DNA of 64,000 bases. Origin: Comamonadaceae bacterium (GTDB taxonomy: Bacteria > Pseudomonadota > Gammaproteobacteria > Burkholderiales > Burkholderiaceae_C). The stretch's first letter is position 1. Each line of letters begins with the position of its first letter. Below the pieces are notes generated by a model. That model made no database searches and had not been told where the DNA came from. It saw nothing but the letters and a program-made list of their open reading frames with translations. The position numbers and the translations under genes are program-made. This document shows positions 25,075 through 34,850 of this stretch, one piece after another. Location: the NCBI GenBank assembly GCA_013297925.1, contig JAAFJC010000001.1, positions 1 to 64,000 of the forward strand, read 5' to 3'.

Positions 25075-26103
25075 ATGCAGTCTACCCTGTTGTTCTTGGG
25101 TTTAGTAGGTTTTGATAGCTCGGCTGAAGCAGCTGTGCGCCGGCTATTGGCTGCAATTTCTCAAGCCAGAGGCAAAGTTGGGGCGTCTGAAGATCAGCGC
25201 CCGATTTGGCAGATCGCTGATGTTTTAGAAGCTGATGCATTTTTAGTACGTGGGGCTGGTGTTGTGCAAGTCAGCGGCACACAACTGCAATTCTTACCCG
25301 CCCTGTATCGTTCAGCCTCCGGCACGCCTTGTGGCGTTGATTTGGGTCATTTGAAATCACCTTTTGCGATCAGTGATGCCGCTCACTTGAAATCTTTGGG
25401 GCTGTCTACGGATGGACTCTCCGTATTCAACCTTGATCACGAAACCAGCTTGCTCAGAGCACTGCAGATGTTTGAGCAGCTGCTGCGTACCGAGCGCTCC
25501 TTGTATGCACTCGCAGCTGAGCTAACCGAGCGCAGGGATGAGTTTGATGCCAACCACACTTATCACCTTGAGCGTGAAGGCGTGATGGATGCCATCGTTG
25601 ATTTTCCTAGGCGTCGAGTCTTGCTGCGCCCCGGCATCCGTCCTGCAGATGTGAGCGCAGATGCTTGGCTTCGCAGACCTGGGTCTGCCAATTTTGCACC
25701 CGCTCATTTTGTAGAGTGCAGTTTGATCGAGCTGGGTTGGTTGTTTGCCATGCGCTGCCCAGAAGTTACGCTGCCAGAACGCTACCAAAGCAAGCCTATT
25801 CATATCAAAGCTAATCCCAAGGTGCGCGGGTCGCTGCTGTATCCCCGTCACAGCCTTTTGATCGACTTGTTGTGGGAAAGCCCTCATACCATGGCGCGCT
25901 TGAGCAAAGAGTGCCCGGAGCTCAAGCCGTGGCTTACGCGCGATATTTATGCGCTGTACCTCACCCGCTGCATTTCTACACAAAAACCCGTCAGCTCCAA
26001 AGAGCCAGCCTCATCATTACCCCCACCCTTAGACAACGCGTCACCTTCATTGCTGAATCGCTTAGGGCGGAACATGCACACCATCTCTGCAGACTTGACG
26101 TAG
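25075..26103 (+). CDS. Uncharacterised soluble protein
   Basis: The product is 342 aa with no signal peptide or membrane segment, and I do not recognise a family. The first third (LLFLGLVGFDSSAEAAVRRLL and following) looks like an alpha/beta fold. A central part has FDFPRRRVLLRPG-like charged text, with DAIVDFPRRRVLLRPGIRP at residues 172-190. The Pro/Ser-rich tail after about residue 300 looks disordered. It stands between AmpG and a convergent FMN oxidoreductase gene. Composition resembles the neighbours, so it is probably a lineage-specific resident gene. Confidence 0.7.
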   Translation: MQSTLLFLGLVGFDSSAEAAVRRLLAAISQARGKVGASEDQRPIWQIADVLEADAFLVRGAGVVQVSGTQLQFLPALYRSASGTPCGVDLGHLKSPFAISDAAHLKSLGLSTDGLSVFNLDHETSLLRALQMFEQLLRTERSLYALAAELTERRDEFDANHTYHLEREGVMDAIVDFPRRRVLLRPGIRPADVSADAWLRRPGSANFAPAHFVECSLIELGWLFAMRCPEVTLPERYQSKPIHIKANPKVRGSLLYPRHSLLIDLLWESPHTMARLSKECPELKPWLTRDIYALYLTRCISTQKPVSSKEPASSLPPPLDNASPSLLNRLGRNMHTISADLT

Positions 26104-26111
26104 CGATTTAC

Positions 26112-27746
26112 TCATGCCGGCAGCATTGAAAAGCTGCTCTCACGCGCTCTGGGCCAATACATGCGAAACACATTGTGCACAGCGCTTATATCGCTTTGCA
26201 GCAAACTGCCTGCCGGCACTTGCGGCACCAGATTTGCAAGCAAGCGCACCTCGTTATCGTTCACCCTGCGCACAATGTGATGCGCCGTGATATCGCCCGG
26301 ATGCTGTAGGCCCGCTGCTTGCACAATTTCGGCCAATGCGTGCAGTGTCTGTGTATGAAAATGATGCACCCGTTCAGCCTTGCTCGGCACATGTAGCGCC
26401 TTCATGCGATGCGCATCTTGCGTAGTCACTCCTGTGGGGCAATGGCCGGTATGGCAGGCCTGCGCTTGAATGCAGCCCAGCGCAAACATGAAGCCGCGCG
26501 CTGAATTGCACCAATCCGCACCCAGGGCCATCATGCGCGCCATATCAAAAGCGCTCACCACTTTGCCGGCGCAGCCAATGCGGATGCGATCACGCAAGCC
26601 TGCACCTTTGAGCGTGTTGTGCACGAGCAGCAGGCCCTCTTGCAGCGGCGCGCCCACATGATCGGTAAATTCCACAGGCGCTGCGCCGGTGCCGCCCTCA
26701 GCGCCATCGACCACGATGAAATCCGGCACGATATTGGTGGCCAGCATGGCTTTAACCATTGCAAACCATTCCCAGGGATGCCCAATACACAGCTTGAAGC
26801 CCACAGGTTTGCCACCCGAAAGCTCACGCAATTGCGCGATGAACGCCATCATGTCGAGCGGGGTTGAAAACGCACTGTGAGAGGCGGGGGAGACGCAATC
26901 GATACCTTCAGGTACGCCGCGAGCAGCGGAGATCTCAGCCGTTACCTTGGGGCCTGGAAGCAAACCACCATGCCCAGGTTTGGCGCCTTGGCTGAGCTTG
27001 AGCTCAATCATCTTGACCTGCGGATCAAGCGCATTCGCTTTGAATTTTTCAGGGCTGAATGAACCATCAGCATTGCGACAACCAAAATAGCCCGATCCAA
27101 TTTCCCAGATCAAATCGCCGCCGTGCTGGCGATGGTGCACACTGATCGAGCCCTCGCCTGTATCGTGCGCAAAGCCGCCCGCTTTGGCGCCTTGATTCAG
27201 CGCCAAAATTGCATTGGCGCTGAGTGCACCAAAGCTCATCGCAGAGATGTTAAAAACACTGGCTGAGTAAGGCTGCGCGCAGCCATTAGCCTGCGCGCCA
27301 ATCGTGATCCGGAAATCATGGGTGGCTACTTTTGTGGGGGCAACAGAGTGATTGATCCATTCGTAGCCATCCGCGCTCACATCCAACTGTGTGCCAAAAG
27401 GCCGCTTGTCGCTATCGCCTTTGGCTCTGGCATAAACGAGCGAGCGCTGCGCGCGAGAAAAAGGCGCGGCTTCATTGTCGCCTTCCAAAAAATACTGGCG
27501 GATTTCAGGCCGAATGAATTCGAGCAGAAAGCGCATGTGCCCAATCACTGGATAGTTGCGTAGCACGGCGTGGCGCTCCTGCCGCAGATCGCGGATACCC
27601 AAAGCGCTCAAGGCTGTAAAAACCAAGGTCCAAAGCCAACCCACATCAAATGCGATGATGCAAAACAGGCCCAATAGTGCAAGCGCAACACAAGCAAGAA
27701 ATGCGCTGTACCGTACCGGCAATTGAGCTTCTAGCTTTGTGAACAT
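26112..27746 (-). CDS. Membrane-anchored FMN-binding glutamate synthase family protein
   Basis: The product is 544 aa. Two N-terminal membrane segments lie within residues 15-50. The rest is the FMN-binding domain of glutamate synthase large subunits, with SFGALSANAILALNQGAK, GGTGAAPVEF and the iron-sulfur cluster signature CIQAQACHTGHCPTGV. It lacks the glutamine amidotransferase domain. These stand-alone proteins are common in Proteobacteria and their reaction is uncertain. GGAAG precedes the ATG. Confidence 0.87.
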   Translation of the reverse strand: MFTKLEAQLPVRYSAFLACVALALLGLFCIIAFDVGWLWTLVFTALSALGIRDLRQERHAVLRNYPVIGHMRFLLEFIRPEIRQYFLEGDNEAAPFSRAQRSLVYARAKGDSDKRPFGTQLDVSADGYEWINHSVAPTKVATHDFRITIGAQANGCAQPYSASVFNISAMSFGALSANAILALNQGAKAGGFAHDTGEGSISVHHRQHGGDLIWEIGSGYFGCRNADGSFSPEKFKANALDPQVKMIELKLSQGAKPGHGGLLPGPKVTAEISAARGVPEGIDCVSPASHSAFSTPLDMMAFIAQLRELSGGKPVGFKLCIGHPWEWFAMVKAMLATNIVPDFIVVDGAEGGTGAAPVEFTDHVGAPLQEGLLLVHNTLKGAGLRDRIRIGCAGKVVSAFDMARMMALGADWCNSARGFMFALGCIQAQACHTGHCPTGVTTQDAHRMKALHVPSKAERVHHFHTQTLHALAEIVQAAGLQHPGDITAHHIVRRVNDNEVRLLANLVPQVPAGSLLQSDISAVHNVFRMYWPRARESSFSMLPA

Positions 27747-27803
27747 GATGCTTCCATTTATTCAAAGGGTGTTCGGATTGTCGCGTTTGCTGAGACTTTA
27801 AAC

Positions 27804-28316
27804 CTACCGATCCGCTAACAAAAGTCCCAGAACCCGCTGAAACGCATGTGTCACCGTCTGCGACCGAACCGCGGCGCGATCACCATCAAAGCACATCGTC
27901 TCGCTGTGCAACTGGCCTCGCACCGAGAAACCAAACCACACTGTGCCCACGGGTTTGGCAGCGCTGCCGCCGCTGGGGCCTGCGATGCCTGTCACCGCAA
28001 TGCTGACCTGAGCGGCGCTGTGACGAATCGCACCGAAGGCCATTGCACGGGCGACGGGTTCGCTCACTGCGCCATGCACTTCAATCAAGGCCGCATCCAC
28101 GCCCAGCTGCTCGGTTTTCGCTGCATTGGAATACGTGACAAAGCCACGCTCAAACCAATCGGATGAACCTGCTAAATCGGTGCACGCCGCGGAAATCATG
28201 CCGCCTGTGCAGCTTTCTGCTGTGACCAGCTTGAGCTCGTTTTTAACAAGGGAATCGGCCAATCGCCGGCATAGAATCTGCGCAGCTTGCTCACTATTTT
28301 GTAGTGCCTGAGTCAT
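27804..28316 (-). CDS. pncC: Nicotinamide-nucleotide amidohydrolase, PncC/CinA C-terminal family
   Basis: The product is 170 aa, the CinA C-terminal domain alone. The catalytic core TAESCTGGMISAACTDLAGSS starts near residue 32, followed by VSIAVTGIAGPSGGS. It deamidates NMN to NaMN. The first 20 or so residues (QNSEQAAQILCRRLAD) are encoded by a family A repeat read on its reverse strand, so the insertion has rebuilt the N-terminus. pgpA lies 10 bp upstream. Confidence 0.9.
   Translation of the reverse strand: MTQALQNSEQAAQILCRRLADSLVKNELKLVTAESCTGGMISAACTDLAGSSDWFERGFVTYSNAAKTEQLGVDAALIEVHGAVSEPVARAMAFGAIRHSAAQVSIAVTGIAGPSGGSAAKPVGTVWFGFSVRGQLHSETMCFDGDRAAVRSQTVTHAFQRVLGLLLADR
28262..28307 (+). 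repeat. Family A repeat at the 5' end of pncC
   Basis: GCCGGCATAGAATCTGCGCA is followed by GCTCACTATTTTGTAGTGC. It codes, on the opposite strand, for the pncC N-terminus. Confidence 0.8.
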
Positions 28317-28326
28317 TCATCAATCC

Positions 28327-28878
28327 TCAAAACAGCCACAACGCAATCACCAGCAAAGTGCAAGCCGCAGCCACCAAATCATCGAGCATGATGCCTAGGC
28401 CAGCCCTCCAGCCGAAGCCATGAAACAACTCGTCTGCCCAAGCTACCGGGCCGGGCTTCACAGCATCAAAGAAGCGAAACAGTGCAAACGCCGCGAGCTG
28501 TGCCCAAAATCCTGCGGGTGTGAGCAGCCAAAGGATAATCCAAAACGCCACCACCTCATCCCACACAATCGCGCCAGGGTCGAGTACGCGCAGATGCGCA
28601 GCCGTCACCGTGCAGGCCCACCAGCCAACGAAGAGCGAGACCAAGATCAGGCCACCGATTTGCGCCTCGGAGAGATACAACTGCATCACGGCAAACGCCG
28701 CCCAAGCCCACAAAGTGCCCACCGTACCGGGCGCTATCCGCGAAAGGCCTGAGCCTGCGCCCAAAGCGATGAAATGCGCGACGTGAGACAGCAAAAACTT
28801 CACGCCTGGCCGCAGCACGCTAGGGCGCAAAGGAGGCGAAAGTGGGGGTGACAGGGGAGCTGAGGAATCTGAACTCAA
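28327..28878 (-). CDS. pgpA: Phosphatidylglycerophosphatase A
   Basis: The product is up to 183 aa. The PgpA signature is clear: ALGAGSGLSRIAPGTVGTLW near residue 36, then DPGAIVWDEVVAFW, and PGPVAWADELFHGFGWRAG, with four membrane segments. It removes phosphate from phosphatidylglycerol-phosphate. The only early start in frame is a TTG without a Shine-Dalgarno, ahead of an odd Pro/Ser-rich leader, so the true start may be a GTG nearer VKFLLSHVAHF. Confidence 0.9.
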   Translation of the reverse strand: MSSDSSAPLSPPLSPPLRPSVLRPGVKFLLSHVAHFIALGAGSGLSRIAPGTVGTLWAWAAFAVMQLYLSEAQIGGLILVSLFVGWWACTVTAAHLRVLDPGAIVWDEVVAFWIILWLLTPAGFWAQLAAFALFRFFDAVKPGPVAWADELFHGFGWRAGLGIMLDDLVAAACTLLVIALWLF

Positions 28879-28951
28879 GATACAAACGCTATGAAAAAGT
28901 GAGCGCCTTCCGCACGTTCTATGCCGGCCAGAGCCCTAAAACACCTCAAAA

Positions 28952-29395
28952 TCAAGCCGTTTTACCTGCTGTAGGACGATGCGGGCAAGCGGTCTTGGTG
29001 CAACGTGCATACAGCGAGAGCGCATGCTCTTCCAGGGCAAAGCCCTTGGCCTTGGCAACAGCCGTTTGGCGCTTTTCAATCTCAGGATCGTGAAATTCTT
29101 CCACCCTGCCGCAATCGAGGCACACCAAATGATCATGGTGCGTGCCTTCGTTGAGCTCATAAACCGCCTTGCCGCTCTCAAAATTGCTCCGTGTGAGCAA
29201 GCCCGCTTGCTCAAACTGCGTGAGCACGCGATACACCGTGGCGAGGCCAATATCGGTACGCTCGCCAAGCAGCACGCGATACACATCCTCGGCCGTCATG
29301 TGGCGTTGCGCGCCCGCCTGAAAAATCTGCATGATCTTCAGGCGTGGCAAAGTGGCTTTGAGGCCCGTATTTTTTAGTTCATCAAGCGTGGTCAT
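28952..29395 (-). CDS. fur: Ferric uptake regulator
   Basis: The product is 147 aa, the usual Fur length. The winged-helix region runs to about residue 85 ([20 protein letters not shown], abbreviated). The metal site [11 protein letters not shown] is near residue 87, and a C-terminal Cys pair ([10 protein letters not shown]) may bind structural zinc. Fur represses iron-uptake genes when bound to Fe(II). It is divergent from bamE, an arrangement often seen in betaproteobacteria. Confidence 0.93.
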   Translation of the reverse strand: MTTLDELKNTGLKATLPRLKIMQIFQAGAQRHMTAEDVYRVLLGERTDIGLATVYRVLTQFEQAGLLTRSNFESGKAVYELNEGTHHDHLVCLDCGRVEEFHDPEIEKRQTAVAKAKGFALEEHALSLYARCTKTACPHRPTAGKTA

Positions 29396-29402
29396 GGCGC
29401 AA

Positions 29403-29430
29403 TTAAAGGGTAGAGATGAGCCGCTACAAT
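29403..29430 (+). promoter_or_regulatory. Putative promoter for bamE
   Basis: TTAAAG (29403-29408) and TACAAT (29425-29430) are 16 bp apart. If used, transcription starts near 29437, which would exclude the ATG at 29416 and support the later one at 29491. Confidence 0.4.
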
Positions 29431-29490
29431 GGATTGATCATAACCCTCCTGCCGCTGGTGCGCACCTTCCGCGCCCGCGCCCTGTTTGCA

Positions 29491-30036
29491 ATGCCTGCCT
29501 CTTTTGCTTTTCGTCTTAGTTTTTTAGCTCTCGCCGGCCTGTGTCTCACGGCTTGTTCAAGTTTCAACAACGCCTCAGGGCGCGTTGCAGGCTTGGTCAC
29601 GCCCTACCGCGCCGAAGTCGTCCAAGGTAACTTCATCTCTAAAGAACAAAAAGAGGCGCTGCAGTTAGGAATGACCCGCACGCAGGTCAAGGATATTTTG
29701 GGCTCTCCTTTGGTCACCAGCGCTTTTCATGCCGATCGCTGGGAATACGTCTTCACCATCCGCCGCCAGGGCCAAGAGCCTCAGCAGCGCAAGCTCACGG
29801 TGTTGTTCAAAGGCGATGAGATGGCCAAAGTAGAAAGCGATGAGCTGATCACTGAAGACGCGTTTGTTACATCGCTCTCTGCGGGCCGCAAGCTGGGCAA
29901 AGTGCCTGTGCTGGAAGTGGCGGCTGATAAGTTGCCAGCGCCCTCGACAGCAGCTCCTTCGGCCACGAGCAACAACGCAGCCAGCAGCAATGCGCCAGCG
30001 CGTGTCTATCCACCCTTAGAGTCCGCCGTTCGCTAA
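29491..30036 (+). CDS. bamE: Outer-membrane assembly lipoprotein BamE
   Basis: The product is about 181 aa. A lipoprotein signal ends in LCLTACSSF (Cys about 22). The SmpA/OmlA domain follows, with [21 protein letters not shown] (abbreviated ends) and [12 protein letters not shown] Ser/Ala/Pro-rich tail ends the protein. BamE is a subunit of the BAM complex inserting outer-membrane proteins. The ATG at 29416 is in frame but would put 25 residues before the signal peptide. Its stop overlaps the dapB start (TAATG). Confidence 0.88.
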   Translation: MPASFAFRLSFLALAGLCLTACSSFNNASGRVAGLVTPYRAEVVQGNFISKEQKEALQLGMTRTQVKDILGSPLVTSAFHADRWEYVFTIRRQGQEPQQRKLTVLFKGDEMAKVESDELITEDAFVTSLSAGRKLGKVPVLEVAADKLPAPSTAAPSATSNNAASSNAPARVYPPLESAVR

Positions 30037-30866
30037 TGAGCAAGCCGCACAAAATTTGCATTGCTGGTGCAGGTGGCCGTATGGGGCGCATGCTGATTGA
30101 GGCCGTAACGAATTCAGAGGATTGCATGCTCGGCGGCGCTTTGGATGTGCCCAACAGTCCCGGCATTGGGCTGGATGCCAGTGGCTTCCTCGGCACAGCC
30201 AGCGGCATCACGATCACCTCTGATGTGGCGCATGCCTTGAAAGGCTGCCATGCTTTGATCGATTTCACCCGCCCTGAAGGCACGATGGCCCATTTGGCGC
30301 AATGCCGCAAGCAAGGCGTGAACATGGTGATTGGCACCACGGGCTTTTCCGATGCGCAAAAGCAGCAATTGCAAGAAGCCTCTAAAGACATTTCTATCTT
30401 GCTTGCGCCCAATATGAGCGTGGGTGTGAACGTCACTTTGAAGCTGCTACAGATGGCCGCAAAAGCACTGGCCACCGGCTACGACATTGAGATCATTGAA
30501 GCGCACCATCGCCACAAGGTGGATGCGCCTTCGGGCACGGCGCTGAAGATGGGCGAAGTGATCGCTGACTCAATTGGTCGAGATTTGAAAGATTGCGCCG
30601 TCTATGAGCGCTATGGCCACACGGGCGAACGCGATCCTTCCACGATCGGCTTTTCCACCATTCGCGGTGGCGATATCGTGGGCGACCACACCGTGCTCTT
30701 TGCTGGTATCGGCGAGCGGATTGAAATCACCCACAAATCATCCAGCCGAGCCACGTATTCGGCCGGTGCGCTTCGCGCCGTGCGCTACCTTGCGGGCAAG
30801 AAAAGCGGCATGTACGATATGTTTGATGTGCTTGGACTCAACGACAAAGCCAATGGAAAACACTAA
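30036..30866 (+). CDS. dapB: 4-hydroxy-tetrahydrodipicolinate reductase
   Basis: The product is 276 aa. The nucleotide-binding motif [15 protein letters not shown] is at the N-terminus. [20 protein letters not shown] and the catalytic [20 protein letters not shown] follow, all diagnostic for DapB. It carries out the second committed step of lysine and diaminopimelate synthesis. Confidence 0.96.
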   Translation: MSKPHKICIAGAGGRMGRMLIEAVTNSEDCMLGGALDVPNSPGIGLDASGFLGTASGITITSDVAHALKGCHALIDFTRPEGTMAHLAQCRKQGVNMVIGTTGFSDAQKQQLQEASKDISILLAPNMSVGVNVTLKLLQMAAKALATGYDIEIIEAHHRHKVDAPSGTALKMGEVIADSIGRDLKDCAVYERYGHTGERDPSTIGFSTIRGGDIVGDHTVLFAGIGERIEITHKSSSRATYSAGALRAVRYLAGKKSGMYDMFDVLGLNDKANGKH

Positions 30867-30868
30867 AA

Positions 30869-31516
30869 ATGGATGCACTGGATTTCCTCAAGCAAAGTGA
30901 TGGCGTCGGCAAATTCATTGCCGTGTTGATTCTGCTCATGTCGATCGCCAGTTGGGTGGTGATTTTTTGGAAAGCCTGGATCATCAAGCGCGCTGTACCT
31001 GATGTCACCAAATCAGTGGCTAGCTTTTGGCAGGCTGCTGATGTGAGCCAAGGTCGCGCCAGCGTTGCCGCGCTGGATCGAGAGCTTTTGGTGCTGCCGC
31101 TGATCGATGCTGCACAGGTCAATTCAACAGGCACGCTTGCCGGAGCGGGCGACAAAGCCCAGCAGCTGACCCGCCTCTTGCGCGATGCCTTGCATGGGGT
31201 GCTGCTCAAGCTCCAATTTGGCCAAATTTTGCTCGCCACTGTGGGCTCCACAGCGCCCTTCGTCGGCCTGCTTGGCACCGTCTGGGGCATCTATCACGCC
31301 CTCGTCGGCTTGGTCGGCGCAGGCCAAGTGACGATCGACAAAATCGCCGGCCCCGTGGGCGAAGCACTGATCATGACGGCCGCTGGCTTGGCAGTCGCCA
31401 TCCCCGCCGTACTCGCCTACAACCTCTTTGGCCGCTACATCGGCCGCATCGAAGCCGATCTGGAAGGCTTCGCGCGAGATTTGCGCGAGCTGCTGGCGCA
31501 TCACTCGGTGAAGTAA
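30869..31516 (+). CDS. exbB: ExbB/TolQ-family proton channel subunit
   Basis: The product is 215 aa with three membrane segments. One is near residues 18-38, and two flank STAPFVGLLGTVWGIYHAL and ALIMTAAGLAVAIPAVLAYN. It forms the proton-driven motor with the ExbD gene 3 bp downstream. TolQ cannot be excluded, but no TolR/TolA/TolB genes follow. No tonB lies in this window. Confidence 0.85.
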   Translation: MDALDFLKQSDGVGKFIAVLILLMSIASWVVIFWKAWIIKRAVPDVTKSVASFWQAADVSQGRASVAALDRELLVLPLIDAAQVNSTGTLAGAGDKAQQLTRLLRDALHGVLLKLQFGQILLATVGSTAPFVGLLGTVWGIYHALVGLVGAGQVTIDKIAGPVGEALIMTAAGLAVAIPAVLAYNLFGRYIGRIEADLEGFARDLRELLAHHSVK

Positions 31517-31519
31517 GCC

Positions 31520-31951
31520 ATGAGCTTTGGCAAACTCGAGCGCAGCAAGGGCAGCCAGCCGATGAGCGAGATCAACGTCACGCCCTTAGTGGACGTGATG
31601 CTCGTGCTCTTGGTGATCTTCATCATTACCGCGCCGCTGCTTGCCAGCTCGATCAAGCTTGATCTGCCCAGCAGTGAAGCCGCCAAGCCCACAGAAGCCC
31701 CCAAATTCGTGACGGTGGTGATCGACAAATCTGCCAAAGTCTTCCTCGGCGATCAAGCCATCGAGCTGCCCGCGCTGGCCACCAGCCTGCAACAAACCGC
31801 CAAGCAAAACAAGGACACCGAAGTCCAGCTGCGCAGCGACGAATCCGTGCCCTACGGAAAAGTGATTGAAGTGATCGGCATCGCGCAAAAAGCCGGCCTC
31901 ACGCGCATTGGCTTTGTGGCAAATCCTCAAGCGCCCACCACAAAGCCCTGA
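31520..31951 (+). CDS. exbD: ExbD/TolR-family protein
   Basis: The product is 143 aa. A short cytoplasmic N-terminus leads to MSEINVTPLVDVMLVLLVIF, whose Asp in the membrane segment carries protons. The periplasmic domain follows. It pairs with the preceding ExbB-like gene. The stop is followed by a family C palindrome that could end the transcript. Confidence 0.88.
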   Translation: MSFGKLERSKGSQPMSEINVTPLVDVMLVLLVIFIITAPLLASSIKLDLPSSEAAKPTEAPKFVTVVIDKSAKVFLGDQAIELPALATSLQQTAKQNKDTEVQLRSDESVPYGKVIEVIGIAQKAGLTRIGFVANPQAPTTKP

Positions 31952-31960
31952 TGAGCTCAT

Positions 31961-32020
31961 CCGTTCGGGCTGAGCTTGTCGAAGCCCTTGAGAGCCCTTC
32001 GACGGGCTCAGGGCGAACGG
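31961..32020. repeat. REP-like palindrome, family C, between exbD and leuS
   Basis: CCGTTCGGGCTGAGCTTGTC and the mirror GACGGGCTCAGGGCGAACGG flank a GAAGCCCTTGAGAGCCCTTC core. It sits exactly between two operons. Confidence 0.85.
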
Positions 32021-32061
32021 TTTAAGGCGAACTAAAGTGTCATCCCCCGTAAAATCAGGGG

Positions 32062-34845
32062 ATGCAAGAAAAATACGATCACACTGCGGTTGAAACGGCC
32101 GCGCAAAGCCATTGGAAGGCGCTGGATGCCTATCGCGTGAGTGAAAAGGCGAAAAACAAGCAAGGCCAGCTCAAGCCCAAATACTATGCCTGCTCCATGC
32201 TGCCTTATCCCAGCGGCAAGCTGCACATGGGCCATGTGCGCAACTACACCATCAACGACATGCTCGCACGCCAGCTGCGCATGAAGGGCTACAACGTGCT
32301 CATGCCCATGGGCTGGGATGCGTTTGGCCTGCCGGCAGAGAATGCCGCGATGAAAAACAGCGTGCCACCCGCGAAGTGGACGTATTCCAACATCGAGCAC
32401 ATGAAAGGCCAAATGCAGGCCATGGGGCTAGCGATTGATTGGAGCCGCGAGATGGCGGCTTGCGATCCGGCGTATTACAAATGGAATCAGTGGCTGTTCA
32501 TCAAGATGCTGGAAAAGGGCATCGCTTATCGCAAAACGCAAGTTGTCAATTGGGATCCAGTCGATCAAACCGTGCTGGCCAATGAGCAAGTGATTGACGG
32601 CAAGGGCTGGCGCACAGGCGCGACTGTCGAGAAGCGCGAGATTCCTGGCTACTACCTCAAGATTACTGACTACGCGCAAGAGCTGCTCGATCATGTGCAG
32701 ATCGGAAACCCAAATGCAACGCTCACAGGCTGGCCAGACAAAGTGCGCCTGATGCAGGAAAACTGGCTCGGCAAATCCGAAGGCGTGCGCTTTGCGTTTC
32801 CGCATCAAATCAAGGATGCGCAAGGGCATTTGATTCAAGACGGCAAGATGTACGTCTTCACCACGCGTGCAGACACCATCATGGGCGTGACCTTCGTGGC
32901 GGTGGCACCTGAGCACCCAATAGCAGTGAGAGCCGGCGAATTGTCTGCGCAGCTTGCTACGAAAATTGAAGCGCTCAAGGCGGGCGGCACGACAGAAGCC
33001 GAGCTTGCGTTGAAAGAAAAAGAAGGTGTGGGCACGGGTCTCTTCGTCTCGCATCCTTTGACGGGTGAGCAGGTTGAAGTCTGGGTGGGCAACTATGTGC
33101 TGATCAGCTATGGCGACGGCGCGGTGATGGGTGTGCCCGCGCATGATGAACGGGATTTTGCGTTTGCGAAGAAGTACAGCTTGGGCATCAAGCAAGTGGT
33201 GCAAGTTGCCCAGCAGAGTTTCTCCACTGATGCATGGCAAGAGCACTACGCCGAAAAAGGCGAAGGCACAGCGGTCAATTCCGGCAAGTACGATGGCTTG
33301 AAATTCAAAACCTGCGTAGATGCAGTCGCTGCTGATCTCACCGCCAAACACCTCGGAGAGAAAAAAACCACTTGGCGTTTGCGCGATTGGGGCATCAGCC
33401 GCCAGCGCTACTGGGGCACGCCGATTCCCATTGTGCATTGCCCAGAGCATGGTGCGCAGCCCGTGCCCTTTGATCAGCTCCCGGTGAAGCTGCCTGAAGA
33501 TTGCATCCCCGATGGCTCAGGCAATCCGCTGCATAAGCACGAAGGCTTCCATGCCGGCGCGACCTGCCCGATCTGCGGCAAAGCGGCCAAGCGCGAGACC
33601 GACACGATGGATACCTTCGTCGATTCGAGCTGGTATTTCATCCGCTACTGTTTGCCTGAAGCGGATCAGAAAGCCAGCGCTTCGATGACTAACAGCGCTG
33701 TGGATTACTGGATGCCTCGCACTGCCACGCCTGGTGGCGGAGCGGCGATGGACCAGTACATCGGCGGCATCGAACACGCCATTCTGCATTTGCTCTATGC
33801 CCGCTTCTGGACGAAAGTCATGCGCGACATGGGCTTGATGCAAGCCGATGAGCCGTTTACCAAACTGCTCTGCCAAGGCATGGTGCTCAATCACATCTAC
33901 TCGCGTAAAAACGAGAAAGGCGGCAAAGAGTATTTCTGGCCGCATGATGTAGAGCATGTGCATGACGATGCTGGCAAGATCATCGGCGCGAAGCTGAAGC
34001 ACGCCGTTCAGTACGCTGGCGAGCCGCTGCCTGCCGGCACAGCCATCACCTACGAAGGCGTAGGCACGATGAGCAAGAGCAAAAACAATGGCATCGACCC
34101 GCAAGAGCTGATCGACAAATACGGCGCAGACACAGCGCGCCTATACACCATGTTTACCGCGCCACCCGAGGCCACGCTGGAATGGAACGATGGAGCAGTC
34201 GAAGGCAGCTACCGCTTCTTGCGCCGCGTTTGGCAATTTGGCGGCAAGTTAAGCGCTATTAATTCCATAGCATCTGGCGCAGGTTTTATTAGGGCAGATG
34301 GTGCATTAGATGCACAAAATCTGAGCAAATCCGCCAAGGCGCTGCGCTTAGAAATTCACACCGTGCTCAAGCAAGTGAGTTATGACTACGAGCGCATGCA
34401 ATACAACACCGTCGTCTCCGGTGCGATGAAATTGCTCAATGCGCTCGAAGGCTTCAAGGTGGAAGACGGCACGCAAATCGCCGCCAGCAGTGATATGGCC
34501 GTGTTGTTTGAAGGCTTCGGCATTTTGCTGCGCGTGCTCTATCCCGCCACGCCGCATTTGACGCATGCGCTCTGGCAAGAGTTGGGCTTTGTAAAAATGC
34601 ATGGCGATCTGCTTGATTCGCCTTGGCCGCAGGTCAACGCGCAGGCCTTGGTGCAAGATGAGATTGAGCTGATGCTGCAAGTAGGCGGCAAATTGCGCGG
34701 TTCGATTCGCGTGGCTGCCGGTGCGAGCAAAGAGCAAATCGAAGCGGCAGCAGTGGCCAGCGAGGCCTTCCAAAAAGCAGCGGCTGGCGCTGCACCGAAG
34801 AAAATCATCGTTGTGCCCGGTCGATTGGTTAACATCGTGGTGTGA
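32062..34845 (+). CDS. leuS: Leucyl-tRNA synthetase
   Basis: The product is 927 aa, somewhat longer than the roughly 860-880 usual for bacterial Leu[17 protein letters not shown] carries the HIGH motif near residue 51, and [13 protein letters not shown] the KMSKS motif near residue 670; the CP1 editing domain lies between. Two repeat-derived segments appear to account for extra length: a family A repeat near residue 290 and a family D palindrome near residue 733. TAAAAT lies 6 bp before the ATG without a Shine-Dalgarno. The stop overlaps a GTG that could start lptE. Confidence 0.96.
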   Translation: MQEKYDHTAVETAAQSHWKALDAYRVSEKAKNKQGQLKPKYYACSMLPYPSGKLHMGHVRNYTINDMLARQLRMKGYNVLMPMGWDAFGLPAENAAMKNSVPPAKWTYSNIEHMKGQMQAMGLAIDWSREMAACDPAYYKWNQWLFIKMLEKGIAYRKTQVVNWDPVDQTVLANEQVIDGKGWRTGATVEKREIPGYYLKITDYAQELLDHVQIGNPNATLTGWPDKVRLMQENWLGKSEGVRFAFPHQIKDAQGHLIQDGKMYVFTTRADTIMGVTFVAVAPEHPIAVRAGELSAQLATKIEALKAGGTTEAELALKEKEGVGTGLFVSHPLTGEQVEVWVGNYVLISYGDGAVMGVPAHDERDFAFAKKYSLGIKQVVQVAQQSFSTDAWQEHYAEKGEGTAVNSGKYDGLKFKTCVDAVAADLTAKHLGEKKTTWRLRDWGISRQRYWGTPIPIVHCPEHGAQPVPFDQLPVKLPEDCIPDGSGNPLHKHEGFHAGATCPICGKAAKRETDTMDTFVDSSWYFIRYCLPEADQKASASMTNSAVDYWMPRTATPGGGAAMDQYIGGIEHAILHLLYARFWTKVMRDMGLMQADEPFTKLLCQGMVLNHIYSRKNEKGGKEYFWPHDVEHVHDDAGKIIGAKLKHAVQYAGEPLPAGTAITYEGVGTMSKSKNNGIDPQELIDKYGADTARLYTMFTAPPEATLEWNDGAVEGSYRFLRRVWQFGGKLSAINSIASGAGFIRADGALDAQNLSKSAKALRLEIHTVLKQVSYDYERMQYNTVVSGAMKLLNALEGFKVEDGTQIAASSDMAVLFEGFGILLRVLYPATPHLTHALWQELGFVKMHGDLLDSPWPQVNAQALVQDEIELMLQVGGKLRGSIRVAAGASKEQIEAAAVASEAFQKAAAGAAPKKIIVVPGRLVNIVV
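32930..32969 (+). repeat. Family A repeat in frame inside leuS
   Basis: GAGCCGGCGAATTGTCTGCG is followed by CAGCTTGCTACGAAAATTG. It is read as [14 protein letters not shown] within the editing-domain region. Confidence 0.6.
34255..34271. repeat. GCTAT-N7-ATAGC palindrome (family D) in leuS
   Basis: GCTATTAATTCCATAGC followed by CATCTGGCGCAGG is read in frame as [11 protein letters not shown], in a surface-loop region before [13 protein letters not shown]. Confidence 0.5.
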
Positions 34846-34850
34846 GCACA

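Noticed and set aside
30869-31951. Fur-regulated TonB system
   Set aside because: exbB and exbD follow dapB by 2 bp, I see no Fur-box-like sequence ahead of them, and no tonB is in the window.
31961-32061. T-box or leucine attenuator before leuS
   Set aside because: The gap is filled by a REP palindrome; no leader peptide with Leu codons and no T-box word is present, and betaproteobacteria rarely use T-boxes.
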